DNA of 64,000 bases. Origin: Xiheimicrobium sp033763395. GTDB lineage: Bacteria; Myxococcota; Myxococcia; Myxococcales; Myxococcaceae. Numbering within the stretch: position 1 is the first letter of the stretch; every line of letters begins with the position of its first letter. Under the pieces are notes generated by a model. The model ran no database searches. It was not told where the DNA came from and was given only the letters and a program-made list of their open reading frames with translations. The stretch lies in NCBI GenBank assembly GCA_033763395.1, contig JANRKQ010000111.1, forward strand, positions 14,544-78,543, given 5' to 3'. Positions 24,868 to 33,279 of the stretch are shown one piece after another. A program made the translations under genes and the position numbers.

Positions 24868-26196
24868 TCAGGGCTGCTTCACGCGCTCGAGCGCCCTTGA
24901 GGCCAGCGCGTTCTCTGGTTGCTGCTCGAGCACCTGCTCGAGGTACTTCGAGGCCTCGGCCCGCGCGGCCTGCTTCTCGGTGGCGGCCCTCACCTTCAGG
25001 TACTTCTCGGCGTGGAGCAGCCCCAGGCGCAGGGTGGCCTCGAGGTTCTCGGGGTTGCGCGACAGCTCGGCCTTCAGCTCGCGATCGGCTGCCGGCCAGT
25101 TCGACTCGAGCTGGTGCACGAGCGCCAGCTTGCCGCGCGCGAACCAGTCTTCGGGCCGCAGCCGCGTCGCGGTGCGGAACGCCACCAGGGCCTTCGCGAG
25201 ATCCTGCCGCTCGAGCGCCACGTCACCCAGCTTGAACCAGGCGTCTTCGAGGCACGGGTTCTTCTCGAGCGCCTTCTCGTAGAGCTCCTTCGCCTGGCTC
25301 GAGCGCTGCCGCGCCCCGTAGAGATCGGCCAGGTACAGGTACGCCTTGCCGTCGTCAGGTGACAGCTCGATCGCGCGCTTGAGCTCCTCGATGGCGCGGC
25401 CCGCGTCGTCCACCCGCGCCGCGGCGAGGCCCAACAGCGCGTGCAGGACGCCCAGATCGGGGTACTCGCGCAGCAGCTCCTCGAGCTCCGAGATGGCCTG
25501 CTGGGGCACGTCGGCCACCTGGAGCCAGTTCAGCGCCTGATCGAGCTTCGGCCGCCCGGCCTTCGGGAAGCCCGCGAAGGGATCCGAGATCTCCTCCATC
25601 AGCGCCTTCGCGGTTGCGGCTTCCTGCGGCGTGCAGTCTTCGGTCACCACGCGGCGCACGGCCTCGATGGCGTCCTTCGTGCGGCCGGTGCGGTGCAGGG
25701 CCTTCGCGCGCGGCAGGTTCCACGCGGTGCGCTGGGGGCTCAAGCCGACGGCCTTCGAGAGCGCCACCTCGGCGGCTGGGAAGCGCTCCGACTCGAGCAG
25801 CGCGAGGCCCAGGCGGTACTGGAACTCGCCTTCGGTGGGCGCGAGGGCGATCGCCTGCTCGAAGGCCTCGATCGCCGGGCCCGTGGCGTCACGGGCGTTC
25901 GCGTAGAGCGTGAGGCCACGCGCGTACCACTCCACCGCGTCCCGTGGCGCCTGGAGCCGGGCGAGGAGCGCCGCGGCCTGATCGGCCTTCACGTGCGCCT
26001 CGACCCACGCCCGCGCGAGGTCCAGATCCTTCGGGGCTTCGGCGCGCAGCCGCTCGAGCTGCTCGAGGGCCTGAGCGGTGTCGCCCTTCTGCAGGGCCAG
26101 GAGGGCGCGCTCGCGGGGCGTCACGGGCCCGAGCCCCGAGGCGTCGGTCGTTACGCAGCCCGAAAAGACGACGAGCGCCGCGGCCAGCCACCTCAT
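24868..26196 (-). CDS. TPR-repeat lipoprotein
   Basis: A 442-residue protein with a lipoprotein signal (lipobox FSGC, C14) followed by about ten tetratricopeptide-type helical repeats to the C-terminus, with typical Ala/Gly/Tyr and Pro positions (for example GLALLESERFPAAEVALSKA and GDVALERQDLAKALVAF). TPR lipoproteins serve as scaffolds for envelope complexes. Its ATG overlaps the stop of the acyltransferase upstream by 4 bases (26193-26196), so the two are co-translated. The specific partner is not known. Confidence 0.85.
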   Translation of the reverse strand: MRWLAAALVVFSGCVTTDASGLGPVTPRERALLALQKGDTAQALEQLERLRAEAPKDLDLARAWVEAHVKADQAAALLARLQAPRDAVEWYARGLTLYANARDATGPAIEAFEQAIALAPTEGEFQYRLGLALLESERFPAAEVALSKAVGLSPQRTAWNLPRAKALHRTGRTKDAIEAVRRVVTEDCTPQEAATAKALMEEISDPFAGFPKAGRPKLDQALNWLQVADVPQQAISELEELLREYPDLGVLHALLGLAAARVDDAGRAIEELKRAIELSPDDGKAYLYLADLYGARQRSSQAKELYEKALEKNPCLEDAWFKLGDVALERQDLAKALVAFRTATRLRPEDWFARGKLALVHQLESNWPAADRELKAELSRNPENLEATLRLGLLHAEKYLKVRAATEKQAARAEASKYLEQVLEQQPENALASRALERVKQP

Positions 26197-26984
26197 GCCT
26201 GGGCCTGCCGGTCACGCGCGCGCGCCACGCCCTCGGTGCCCTTCGCGGCGACGGTGGTCGACTTGTCGCCGCCCTTGCCGCCGAGCTCGATGGAGAGATC
26301 GATGATGCGATCGCGCACGGCCTTCATGAGCGCCTCGCGATCGTCTCCGAAGGCCTTCGGGTCGACGGGGTCGCCGACCGAGATCGCGATGGGGCCCGGG
26401 GTGATGTTCCATGAGTTCTTCGGCATCAGCTTGCCCGACCCCTCGATCGCGACGGGCACCACCGGCACGCCGGCCTTCATCGCGAGCGCGAAGGGGCCCT
26501 TCTTGAAGGGCATGATGGCGAGATCGGGGCTCCGCGTTCCCTCGGGGAACATGGCGATCGAGATGCCCCCTCGAATGCGCTCACCGGCCAGCTCGAGCGA
26601 CCGGATGGCCTTCTTGTGGTTCGACCGATCGATGAACACGAACTTCGCGAACGTCATGTACCAGCCCATCACCGGCACGTACTGGAGCGCCTTCTTCGCC
26701 ACGAACCGGAAGTTCACCGGCAGCGCGAGGAACAGCGCGGGGATGTCGATGGTCGACTGGTGGTTGCAGACGTAGATGGCGGGCTTGCTGAAGTCGACGC
26801 GCTCGAGGCCCTTCACCGACAGCTTCGCGCCGCCGGCCCACAGCAGCACCGGGCTCCAGATGCGCTGGACGATCACCATCGACGTCGAGGCGTCGAGGGT
26901 GAGCAGCGACACGAGGATGGTGAACGGGAAGAGGATCGTCGTCCACGCACCGGCGATGAAGATGCAGAAGAGGTTGCGCAGCAT
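26193..26984 (-). CDS. 1-acyl-sn-glycerol-3-phosphate acyltransferase (PlsC family)
   Basis: A 263-residue membrane acyltransferase. The catalytic HX4D is NHQSTID (H75, D80), and the glycerophosphate-binding FPEGTR lies at about 146-151. Two hydrophobic N-terminal segments (about 5-30 and 36-52) anchor it. It acylates lysophosphatidic acid at sn-2 to give phosphatidic acid. In Sorangium such a domain is fused to the PUFA synthase; here it is a separate gene about 5 kb from the pfa-ole operon on the other strand, translationally coupled to a TPR lipoprotein. A link to PUFA is possible but not shown. The C-terminal 30 residues are a charged tail. Confidence 0.9.
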   Translation of the reverse strand: MLRNLFCIFIAGAWTTILFPFTILVSLLTLDASTSMVIVQRIWSPVLLWAGGAKLSVKGLERVDFSKPAIYVCNHQSTIDIPALFLALPVNFRFVAKKALQYVPVMGWYMTFAKFVFIDRSNHKKAIRSLELAGERIRGGISIAMFPEGTRSPDLAIMPFKKGPFALAMKAGVPVVPVAIEGSGKLMPKNSWNITPGPIAISVGDPVDPKAFGDDREALMKAVRDRIIDLSIELGGKGGDKSTTVAAKGTEGVARARDRQAQA

Positions 26985-26993
26985 GGCGAGGGC

Positions 26994-27719
26994 TCAGGGC
27001 CCGACCACCTCAATAAACCCGGGCGTGCCTGCGAGGAAAGCGAAGGCGGGGTCCGACTCGACGGCGGCCCGGGGCCAGGCGGCACCGAAGCGGCTGCGGG
27101 CGGCCTTCAGGTAGAGCAGGGTGTCGGTCGCCCGGCGTTGGGCGGCAGCGAGCCGAGCCAGCCCGTAGGGCCCCAGCGCCGACGCCGCGTCGCCCTTCTC
27201 GAGCGCTTCGAGGGCCGTCTGAGCTTCGCCGAAGCGCCCCAGCGCGAGCAGCGCCGAGCCCTCGAGGTAGCGGGCGGCCGACGAGGTGGGCTCGACCTTG
27301 AGGAGGGCCTGGGCCTGACCGAGCGCGGCTTCGGCGTCGCCCGGGCCTCCACGAAGGAGGAAGGCGCGCGCGCGCAGGAGCGTCGCCCGATTCGAGGCCT
27401 GCCCGTCGAGCAGCCCCAACGCGACCCCAGCGTCGGCGGCCGCGATGGCGAGCTGGGCGAGGCCGAGGCGGGCTTCCGCCGAGTCCCGGTCTTGCGCGAG
27501 GGCCTGCGAGAAGGCGGCGGTGGCGAGGGCGGGGTCGTTCTTCGACAGGGCCGCAACCCCGACGAGCGCCTTCGTCGTCGCGTTCGACGGGTCGGCCTCG
27601 GCCGCGGCCTGGTACGCCGTCACCGCCTCGCGCCACCGGCCCGCCTTCGCCTCGGAGTGGCCGGCCTGCACCTGCCGCTCCGACGTCGAGGGGCACCCGC
27701 TGACCAGCGCCACAGACAC
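26994..27719 (-). CDS. Probable TPR-like lipoprotein, start uncertain
   Basis: The frame encodes a Sec-type hydrophobic stretch ending in lipobox VSGC, then about 230 residues of Ala-rich helical TPR-like repeats. The start is a puzzle. Between the lipobox and tRNA-Glu the only in-frame canonical starts are GTG codons at 27719 and 27713, which give a signal of only about 8 residues. The next in-frame start is a GTG at 27812 inside the tRNA. A 12-bp hairpin (27722-27752) sits over the region that should encode the signal's positive residues (RAWRSRAARL). I chose 27719 as the first start after the hairpin. The gene ends 9 bases before the acyltransferase gene, so it probably leads that minus-strand group. 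Confidence 0.6.
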   Translation of the reverse strand: MSVALVSGCPSTSERQVQAGHSEAKAGRWREAVTAYQAAAEADPSNATTKALVGVAALSKNDPALATAAFSQALAQDRDSAEARLGLAQLAIAAADAGVALGLLDGQASNRATLLRARAFLLRGGPGDAEAALGQAQALLKVEPTSSAARYLEGSALLALGRFGEAQTALEALEKGDAASALGPYGLARLAAAQRRATDTLLYLKAARSRFGAAWPRAAVESDPAFAFLAGTPGFIEVVGP

Positions 27720-27721
27720 GA

Positions 27722-27752
27722 CGAGCCTGGCGGCGCGTGACCGCCAGGCTCG
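27722..27752 (-). terminator. Hairpin downstream of tRNA-Glu(TTC), candidate terminator
   Basis: A perfect 12-bp inverted repeat (27722-27733 with 27741-27752) with a 7-base loop starts 13 bases after the 3' end of tRNA-Glu on the minus strand. It lacks a clear T-run, so termination may be partial, letting the downstream lipoprotein and acyltransferase genes be read. Confidence 0.6.
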
Positions 27753-27765
27753 CGTGTACCGTCGT

Positions 27766-27838
27766 TGACCCCATCGGGATTCGAACCCGAGTTTTAGCCT
27801 TGAAAGGGCCACGTCCTAGGCCTCTAGACGATGGGGCC
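27766..27838 (-). tRNA. tRNA-Glu(TTC)
   Basis: A 73-base cloverleaf on the complement: acceptor GGCCCCA pairs with TGGGGTC, anticodon loop CTTTCAA with anticodon TTC, T-arm CTCGGGTTCGAATCCCGA. CCA is not encoded. It follows tRNA-Lys by a few bases, and the two probably form one transcript. Confidence 0.95.
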
Positions 27839-27841
27839 GAT

Positions 27842-27917
<76 letters not shown>

Positions 27918-27947
27918 GCACCTGTTGTTTTCGTGTGACGGCACTCC

Positions 27948-28529
27948 TCACTTCTTTTTCGCGGTCTTGTCGGCTTCGACGGTGACTCCCACCGACGCGG
28001 TGATGCCGTCAACCTGAATGTCCACCGTGGTGGTGCCGGGGTCTAATGGCAGCACCGAGTCTCCGCCCACGATCGTCGCGATGGCCTTGTCCTTCACCGC
28101 GTACGTGGCGCCGCGCTTGCCCAGGTCCTTGCCATCGAGCCCCAGGAATTTCAGGCGGATGGGCTGCGCGTCGCCGCCCTCCACGAGGGTGATGGTGGGG
28201 CTCTGCACCTCGATCTTCTCGACGAACTTCACCCGCACGGGGATCGCCGCCTCGACGTCGTCGTACTTCGCGATCACCTCGGTGACGCCCGACTTCTTCG
28301 GCTTGAGCTGGGCCTTGGCGTTGATCTCGGCGACCTCAGGGTCCTTCACCCGCCAGGTGGGCACGGCGCGCTCGGCGCGGTTGCCTGCCCGTGACATGCA
28401 GCGCGCCGAGAGGTTCTTCGACTCGCCGCGAGACTGGAACTCCACGTCGGCCGGCGCGATCTCGATGTAGTCGACCTTGTCGCAGGCACACGCCACCACC
28501 GAAAGGAGCGTCAGCATGAGTCGTCGCAT
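27948..28529 (-). CDS. Lipoprotein with bacterial Ig-like (BIG2-type) domains
   Basis: A 193-residue protein with a short hydrophobic signal and cysteines at positions 14 and 16 (VVACAC), probably lipidated. The rest is beta-rich, with two Ig-like repeats resembling the BIG2 pattern: VEFQSRGESKNLSARC...VPTWRVKDPEVAEI and ITLVEGGDAQPIRLKF...ATYAVKDKAIATI. The C-terminus is Lys-rich (KKK). The start at 28529 is the ATG giving Arg-Arg before the hydrophobic core; an in-frame ATG at 28517 would drop these charges. It is divergent from greB. Likely a small outer-membrane lipoprotein; function unknown. Confidence 0.78.
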   Translation of the reverse strand: MRRLMLTLLSVVACACDKVDYIEIAPADVEFQSRGESKNLSARCMSRAGNRAERAVPTWRVKDPEVAEINAKAQLKPKKSGVTEVIAKYDDVEAAIPVRVKFVEKIEVQSPTITLVEGGDAQPIRLKFLGLDGKDLGKRGATYAVKDKAIATIVGGDSVLPLDPGTTTVDIQVDGITASVGVTVEADKTAKKK

Positions 28530-28582
28530 GGCGCGCGCGCATAGCACGAGTCGGCGCCAAACTCGTGCTACCAGCGGCGCGC

Positions 28583-29152
28583 ATGGCGACGCGACGTGAC
28601 GAAGACGAACCGGTCGAGGGCGAGGAGGGCGAGTTCGCTCCCGACGAAGACGAGGCCGAGGACGAGCCGGCGCAGAAGGGCACCCGCTACATCACGCCGG
28701 CCGGGCTCGAGGTGCTGCGCGCCGAGCTCAAGCAGTTGCTCACCGTCGAGCGCCCGAAGGTGACGGCCGAGGTGAGCGCGGCGGCCGCGCTGGGCGACCG
28801 CAGCGAGAACGCCGAGTACCTCTACGGCAAGAAGCGCCTGCGCGAGATCGATCGGCGGCTGCGCTTCCTCCAGAAGCGCGTCGAGTCGCTCACCGTCATC
28901 GAGCCGAAGGACCAGAAGGAAAAGGACCGCGTCTTCTTCGGCGCCACCGTCACCCTGCAGAACGACGAAGACGAGACGAAGGCCACCTACATGCTGGTCG
29001 GGCCCGACGAGACCGACCTCAAGACAGGGAAGATCTCGGTCGACTCACCCGTCGCCCGCGCGCTCATTGGCAAGCGGAAAGGTGACTCGGTCACGGTGAT
29101 GCGCCCGAAAGGCGATGCGGACTTCACGATTCTGAGCATCCGGTACGTCTGA
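28583..29152 (+). CDS. greB: Transcription elongation factor GreB with acidic N-terminal extension
   Basis: A 189-residue GreA/GreB-type factor. It binds the secondary channel of RNA polymerase and stimulates cleavage of backtracked transcripts. The N-terminal coiled-coil carries the acidic tip GDRSENAEY, with the GreB-like YLYGKKRLREIDRR; the C-terminal FKBP-like domain follows. GreB is favoured over GreA by the LYGKKRLREIDRRLRFL segment. About 35 residues precede the usual family start and are very acidic (DEDEPVEGEEGEF and DEDEAEDEP). ATG 28583 was chosen; an in-frame GTG at 28565 exists. Confidence 0.9.
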   Translation: MATRRDEDEPVEGEEGEFAPDEDEAEDEPAQKGTRYITPAGLEVLRAELKQLLTVERPKVTAEVSAAAALGDRSENAEYLYGKKRLREIDRRLRFLQKRVESLTVIEPKDQKEKDRVFFGATVTLQNDEDETKATYMLVGPDETDLKTGKISVDSPVARALIGKRKGDSVTVMRPKGDADFTILSIRYV

Positions 29153-29216
29153 GCGGGTATGGTCGAGCCGCTACAGGCTCGTCGCACTCCCGTTCAACTT
29201 CCTTCGAGGGGGCCGT

Positions 29217-30527
29217 TTGGCGCGGAAGAACTTCGTTCTCGACACCAACGTGCTGCTGCACGACCCGAGGTCGATCTACAGCTTCGGTGACAACACGGTC
29301 ATCATCCCGATCTACGTGATCGAGGAGCTCGATCAGTTCAAGAAGGACATGAGCGAGCTCGGCCGAAACGCCCGGCAGATCGCCCGGTACCTCGACGCCC
29401 ACCGGGTCGAGGGCACGCTGGCCGAGGGCGTGCCGCTGCCCAACGGCGGCTTCTTGCGGGTGAGCTTCGTCGAGCGCGATCTGCCCAAGTCGATGGCCGA
29501 CGGCGGCCTGATGGACAACCGCATTCTCGCGGTGGCCATCGAGACCCGGCAGCGGGACCCGCAGTCGCAGACCGTGTTCATCACCAAGGACACGAACCTG
29601 CGCATCCGCGCCGACGCGCTGGGCCTGCTCGCCGAGGACTACGAGCCGGAGCGCGTCGAGATCAGCGAGCTCTACTCGGGCGTCTCCGAGCACACCGTGT
29701 CGGCCGAGCTCATCAACCAGCTCTACAAGCCCGGCGGCGAGGTGACGGTCGACGCAAAGCTGTCGCCCAACGAGTTCGTGCTGCTGAAAGACGCCGCGAA
29801 CGGGTCGCACACCGCGATGGGCCGCTTCGACGGCCGCCGCATCGTGCCGCTCAACCGCCAGGTGAAGGATGGCTCGTGGGGCATTCGCCCGCGCAACATG
29901 GAGCAGGGCTTCCTCCTCGACCTGCTCCTCAACGACGAGATCAAGCTCGTCACGATCGTCGGCAAGGCCGGCACCGGCAAGACGCTGCTGGCGATCGCCG
30001 CGGGCCTGCAGAAGGTGACGGAAGACGCCGCGTACCAGAAGCTGCTCGTCAGCCGCCCCATCTTCCCGCTGGGCAAAGACATCGGCTACCTGCCGGGTGA
30101 CGTCGAGCAGAAGCTCAACCCGTGGATGCAGCCCATCTTCGACAACGTCGAGTACCTGCTCAACCTCTCGCGCTCCGACAAGAAGGCCGGCCGCGGGTAC
30201 CACGAGCTGATGGACCTCGGCATCGTCGAGATCGAGCCGCTCACCTACATTCGTGGCCGCTCGATCCCCAACCAGTACATCATCGTCGACGAGGCCCAGA
30301 ACCTCACGCCCCACGAGGTCAAGACGATCATCACGCGCGTGGGCGACGGGACGAAGATCGTGCTGACCGGCGACCCCTTCCAGATCGACAACCCGTACGT
30401 CGACTCGACGAACAACGGCCTGGTGCACGTCGTCAACCGCTTCCGCGGTGAGAAGATCGCCGGCCACATCACCATGAACAAGGGTGAGCGGAGCCAGCTC
30501 GCCGAGATCGCCACCAACCTCTTGTGA
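29217..30527 (+). CDS. PIN domain-PhoH-like ATPase
   Basis: A 436-residue two-domain protein. Residues 1-150 are a PIN ribonuclease domain starting LDTNVLLHDP, with conserved acidic residues (D9, E36, D100 region). From about 225 is a PhoH ATPase with Walker A GKAGTGKT (249-256) and Walker B IIVDEAQNLTP. PIN-PhoH proteins are thought to act as RNA helicase/nucleases (PhoH2-like or YlaK group). The start is TTG at 29217 with GAGGGG a few bases upstream. Its stop overlaps the GTG of the DUF493 gene (GTGA), so they are co-translated. Confidence 0.92.
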   Translation: MARKNFVLDTNVLLHDPRSIYSFGDNTVIIPIYVIEELDQFKKDMSELGRNARQIARYLDAHRVEGTLAEGVPLPNGGFLRVSFVERDLPKSMADGGLMDNRILAVAIETRQRDPQSQTVFITKDTNLRIRADALGLLAEDYEPERVEISELYSGVSEHTVSAELINQLYKPGGEVTVDAKLSPNEFVLLKDAANGSHTAMGRFDGRRIVPLNRQVKDGSWGIRPRNMEQGFLLDLLLNDEIKLVTIVGKAGTGKTLLAIAAGLQKVTEDAAYQKLLVSRPIFPLGKDIGYLPGDVEQKLNPWMQPIFDNVEYLLNLSRSDKKAGRGYHELMDLGIVEIEPLTYIRGRSIPNQYIIVDEAQNLTPHEVKTIITRVGDGTKIVLTGDPFQIDNPYVDSTNNGLVHVVNRFRGEKIAGHITMNKGERSQLAEIATNLL

Positions 30528-30805
30528 GCTCGTCTCCGACCGGCCAGCCGCCGCTCATCGAGTACCCCACCGCCTACGCCTTCAAGGTGATGGGCAAGCC
30601 CGAGGACGACTTCGAGGGCTTCGTGCGCGCGCTCTTCTCCCGCGTGCTGGGCGTCGAGGTGCCGGCCGAGGCGATCGAGCGGCAGCCGTCGAGCAAGGGC
30701 ACCTACGTGTCGCTCACGGTGACCGTCACGCTCCACTCCGAGGAGCACCGCCGCACCGTCTACGCGCAGCTCCACCAGGAGAAGCGCATCGTCTACTACC
30801 TGTGA
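30524..30805 (+). CDS. DUF493/YbeD-family small regulatory-like protein
   Basis: A 93-residue protein matching the YbeD/DUF493 pattern: LIEYPTAYAFKVMG near the start, SSKGTYVSLTVTVTL in the middle and QLHQEKRIVYYL at the end. Members have an ACT-like fold; YbeD lies by the lipoate genes in E. coli. Its role is unknown. It starts at GTG 30524 overlapping the PhoH stop. Confidence 0.85.
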   Translation: MSSSPTGQPPLIEYPTAYAFKVMGKPEDDFEGFVRALFSRVLGVEVPAEAIERQPSSKGTYVSLTVTVTLHSEEHRRTVYAQLHQEKRIVYYL

Positions 30806-30817
30806 TCCGTCGCCCAC

Positions 30818-30846
30818 ATGACACGCGACGGGGATGTGTGTAAGGG
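30818..30846 (+). promoter_or_regulatory. Predicted promoter of the methyltransferase gene
   Basis: ATGACA (30818-30823) is followed after 17 bases by TAAGGG (30841-30846). The same -10 hexamer after a perfect TTGACA lies before rplJ (60879-60908). Predicted transcription would start near 30853, leaving only about six bases before the ATG at 30859, so the mRNA may be nearly leaderless. Confidence 0.4.
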
Positions 30847-30858
30847 CACTCCCGCTCC

Positions 30859-31611
30859 ATGGCCGATCCGTTCCCGCTGTACCTTCCCGCTGAAGCGCGA
30901 CGCCTCTTCCAGAGCGAGTCGTTGCTCCGCCGCTTCGCGCAGGCAGCCCACTTCACCGGGAACTCCCGGCTCCTCGAGCTGCACGCGAGCCTCGGCGGGC
31001 TGGCGCTCTGCCGGGCGCTGAACTGCACGATGACGATCGTCGAGCCGGATCTGAAGGTGAGCGAGACGCTCAAGGAGCGCGCGCGGCTGGCGGGCATCGG
31101 CGACAAGGTGACGTGGCTCAACCAGCCGGTGTCGTCGGTGTCGTTCGCCGACGGCTCGTTCGACGGCATCTTCTCGTTCGGCCGCATCATCGGGCCTCCC
31201 GGAGCGCTGGCGCGCCGGTTCCGCCCCTGGCTCGACGAGAAGGGCCGCCTCGCGCTCACGTGGATCATGGCGGTGGGGCGCGCTCCGGCCACCGTCGCAC
31301 TGGAGAGCTGGGAAGATCGGCTCGGCCAGCCCATCATCTCACCGCGCGACACGTTGCTGACGGTCGAGCCCGAGGGCTTCGAGCCGGAGCTGGTCGAGTC
31401 GCTGGGAGACCCCGAGCTCGACGAGTTCTACAAGGACGTCGAGGCGGCGCTGCTGCGGCACCCGCAGGACTCGGAGGGCGTCAAGGCCGTGAGGGCCGAG
31501 ATCGCCGTCCACCGGGCGCAGCAGGGCCGCGCAGGAGCCACGTACGGCGTCATCGTCGCCCGTCGCAAAGAGCCCGGTGAGAAGCCGCCGCTCTCGCGCG
31601 ACGGCGGGTGA
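30859..31611 (+). CDS. SAM-dependent methyltransferase-like protein
   Basis: A 250-residue class I methyltransferase-type protein. Residues about 30-150 show the Rossmann pattern: LLELHASLGGLALCRAL (motif I, though the usual Gly-rich E/DxGxGxG is degenerate), MTIVEPD (acidic motif II) and FDGIFSFGRIIG (motif IV), followed by WLDEKGRLALTW. The degenerate motif I lowers confidence in catalysis. Substrate unknown. It is separated from xerD by 62 bases and from the DUF493 gene by a putative promoter. Confidence 0.75.
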   Translation: MADPFPLYLPAEARRLFQSESLLRRFAQAAHFTGNSRLLELHASLGGLALCRALNCTMTIVEPDLKVSETLKERARLAGIGDKVTWLNQPVSSVSFADGSFDGIFSFGRIIGPPGALARRFRPWLDEKGRLALTWIMAVGRAPATVALESWEDRLGQPIISPRDTLLTVEPEGFEPELVESLGDPELDEFYKDVEAALLRHPQDSEGVKAVRAEIAVHRAQQGRAGATYGVIVARRKEPGEKPPLSRDGG

Positions 31612-31673
31612 GCTGAGGGCATCGACCGGGCCAGAGTTTCGAGACTGGGGGCAGGGCACGTAGACTGCCGCTC

Positions 31674-32576
31674 GTGTCCGACGCGCTGCTCGATGTGTAC
31701 ATCACCTACCTGCGGGCTGAGCGGAACGTCGCGCCGAAGACCGTCGACGCGTACGCCCGTGACGTGCGCGACTGGCTCGAGGATCTGTCCCGCCGGAAGG
31801 TGGCGGTGGCGTCGGCGAGCCGCGACGACGTGCTCGAGCACCTGGCGTGGCTGCGGCGAAAGGGGCTCTCTCCCCGGAGCACCGCGCGGCACCTGGCGGC
31901 CTTGCGGGGGTTCCACCGGTTCCTCGAGGACGAGAAGCTCGTCCCCGGGAACCCGACAGACGATCTCGACACCCCTCGCCACGCCCGCACGCTGCCGATC
32001 TTCCTCACGCTCGACGAGGTCGAGGCGCTGCTGCAGGCGCCGAACGTCAACTCGCCGGCGGGCCTGCGCGACCGGGCGATGATCGAGGTGCTGTACGCGA
32101 CGGGCCTGCGCGTGAGCGAGCTGGTGAAGCTGCAGCTCAACGACGTCAACCTCGTCGACGGCTACGTGATGGTGATGGGCAAGGGCCGCAAGGAGCGCGT
32201 GGTGCCGCTGGGCAAGCACGCGATCGAGTTCGTGGCCGCGTACCTGGGCTCTGCGCGAGCGCTGATCCTCAAGGGCCGCGAGAGCCGCGCGCTCTTCGTC
32301 ACGCCGCGGGGCGCTGGCTTCTCCCGCATGGGCTTCTGGAAGCTGCTGCGCCGGCACGCGCTGACGGCGGGCATCACGAAGGCGTTGTCTCCGCACAAGC
32401 TGCGCCACTCGTTCGCGACCCACCTCGTGGAGCGCGGCGCCGATCTGCGCGCGGTGCAGGCGATGCTCGGCCACGCTGATCTCGCGACGACGCAGATCTA
32501 CACGCACGTGGACACGCAGCGGCTGCGCACGACGTACGATCGCCACCACCCGCGCTCGCGGAGGAAGGCCTCGTGA
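31674..32576 (+). CDS. xerD: Tyrosine site-specific recombinase XerD
   Basis: A 300-residue Xer recombinase, the usual length. An N-terminal SAM-like core-binding domain (1-100) precedes the catalytic domain with R146 (GLRVSEL), H241 and R244 (PHKLRHS), the GH of LGHADL and nucleophile Y276 (QIYTHV). With a partner Xer protein it resolves chromosome dimers at dif near the terminus. No mobile element surrounds it, so a housekeeping role is likely rather than an integrase. The start is GTG at 31674. XerC and XerD are hard to separate by eye; XerD is the better guess. It is coupled to crcB by a GTGA overlap. Confidence 0.88.
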   Translation: MSDALLDVYITYLRAERNVAPKTVDAYARDVRDWLEDLSRRKVAVASASRDDVLEHLAWLRRKGLSPRSTARHLAALRGFHRFLEDEKLVPGNPTDDLDTPRHARTLPIFLTLDEVEALLQAPNVNSPAGLRDRAMIEVLYATGLRVSELVKLQLNDVNLVDGYVMVMGKGRKERVVPLGKHAIEFVAAYLGSARALILKGRESRALFVTPRGAGFSRMGFWKLLRRHALTAGITKALSPHKLRHSFATHLVERGADLRAVQAMLGHADLATTQIYTHVDTQRLRTTYDRHHPRSRRKAS

Positions 32577-32935
32577 ACGGCTTCCTCCTCGTGGGGCTGG
32601 GCGGGGCGCTCGGCTCGATGGCGCGCTACGGGGCAGGCCTGGTGTCGACCCGGTGGGTGGGCCCGGCGTTCCCCGCCGGCACGCTGGCCGTCAACCTCGT
32701 GGGCTCGTTCCTCATGGTGGCGGTGGTGACGGTGGCCGGCCGCTCGGGGCTCTCGGACGACGCGCGGCTGTTCCTCACCACCGGCGTGATGGGCGGGCTC
32801 ACGACGTACTCGGCCTTCAACGCCGAGACCCTGGGCATGCTGCACGAGCGCCCGCTCGTCGCGGTCGGCTACATCGCGCTGACGGTCGTTGGCTGTCTGG
32901 TCGCAGGGCTCGTCGGCCGCGCCGTCGCGAGTTGA
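32573..32935 (+). CDS. crcB: CrcB/Fluc-type fluoride ion channel
   Basis: A 120-residue four-helix membrane protein with the family motifs GGALGSMARY, GTLAVNLVGSF and GGLTTYSAFNAE. Fluc proteins form dual-topology dimers that export fluoride. It starts at GTG 32573 overlapping the xerD stop. Fluc genes often occur singly or in pairs, and a short copy of its SAFNAETL-coding segment reappears downstream near 33196-33220. No fluoride riboswitch was recognised upstream, as expected for an internal gene. Confidence 0.92.
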   Translation: MNGFLLVGLGGALGSMARYGAGLVSTRWVGPAFPAGTLAVNLVGSFLMVAVVTVAGRSGLSDDARLFLTTGVMGGLTTYSAFNAETLGMLHERPLVAVGYIALTVVGCLVAGLVGRAVAS

Positions 32936-33279
32936 GGGCGACGAAGATGGAGAACCAACCCCCCGAAGGTTCCGCGACAGCCGCACAGCCCGAGGTGCGC
33001 GGGCACGGCAGCAACTGTTCAAGGTCAGCACGTTCGTACAGCGGCAGCTTCGAGGAGGCCAACTTCACCGAGAGGTTCAACGCGGTGGCCGAGCGGCGCT
33101 CGCGTGACCACGACGACGGGAACCTCTTCCCCGGCCCCCCTTCCACCTGAACCACACGTGGACCCTCGAAGCGGGGCTCAAAACCTGAAGTCTCCTCGGC
33201 CTTCAACGCCGAGACGCTGAAGCCTCGGCGTCAGCAGGCGTGGACTTCACGCGTCAAGTTCGGCACACAGGCGGTCGCG
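32936..33279 (+). other. 344-base region between crcB and trpS without a supported gene
   Basis: No convincing gene. A plus-strand frame from ATG 32947 to 33150 and an opposing frame exist, but neither resembles a known protein. Near 33196-33220 a stretch of about 24 bases nearly repeats a piece of crcB (about 32811-32835), and CGCCGAG...CTCGGCG (7-bp stem) lies at its end. The last 80 bases are in frame with trpS without a stop. It could be a degraded gene or an untranslated leader for trpS. Confidence 0.5.

Noticed and set aside
26193..26984. The acyltransferase as part of the PUFA operon
   Set aside because: It is on the other strand, about 5 kb away, with its own gene group. A functional link is possible but not supported by layout.
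31674..32576. xerD as an integrase of a mobile element
   Set aside because: The protein is standard Xer length, with housekeeping neighbours (crcB, trpS) and no attachment sites, transposase or phage genes nearby.
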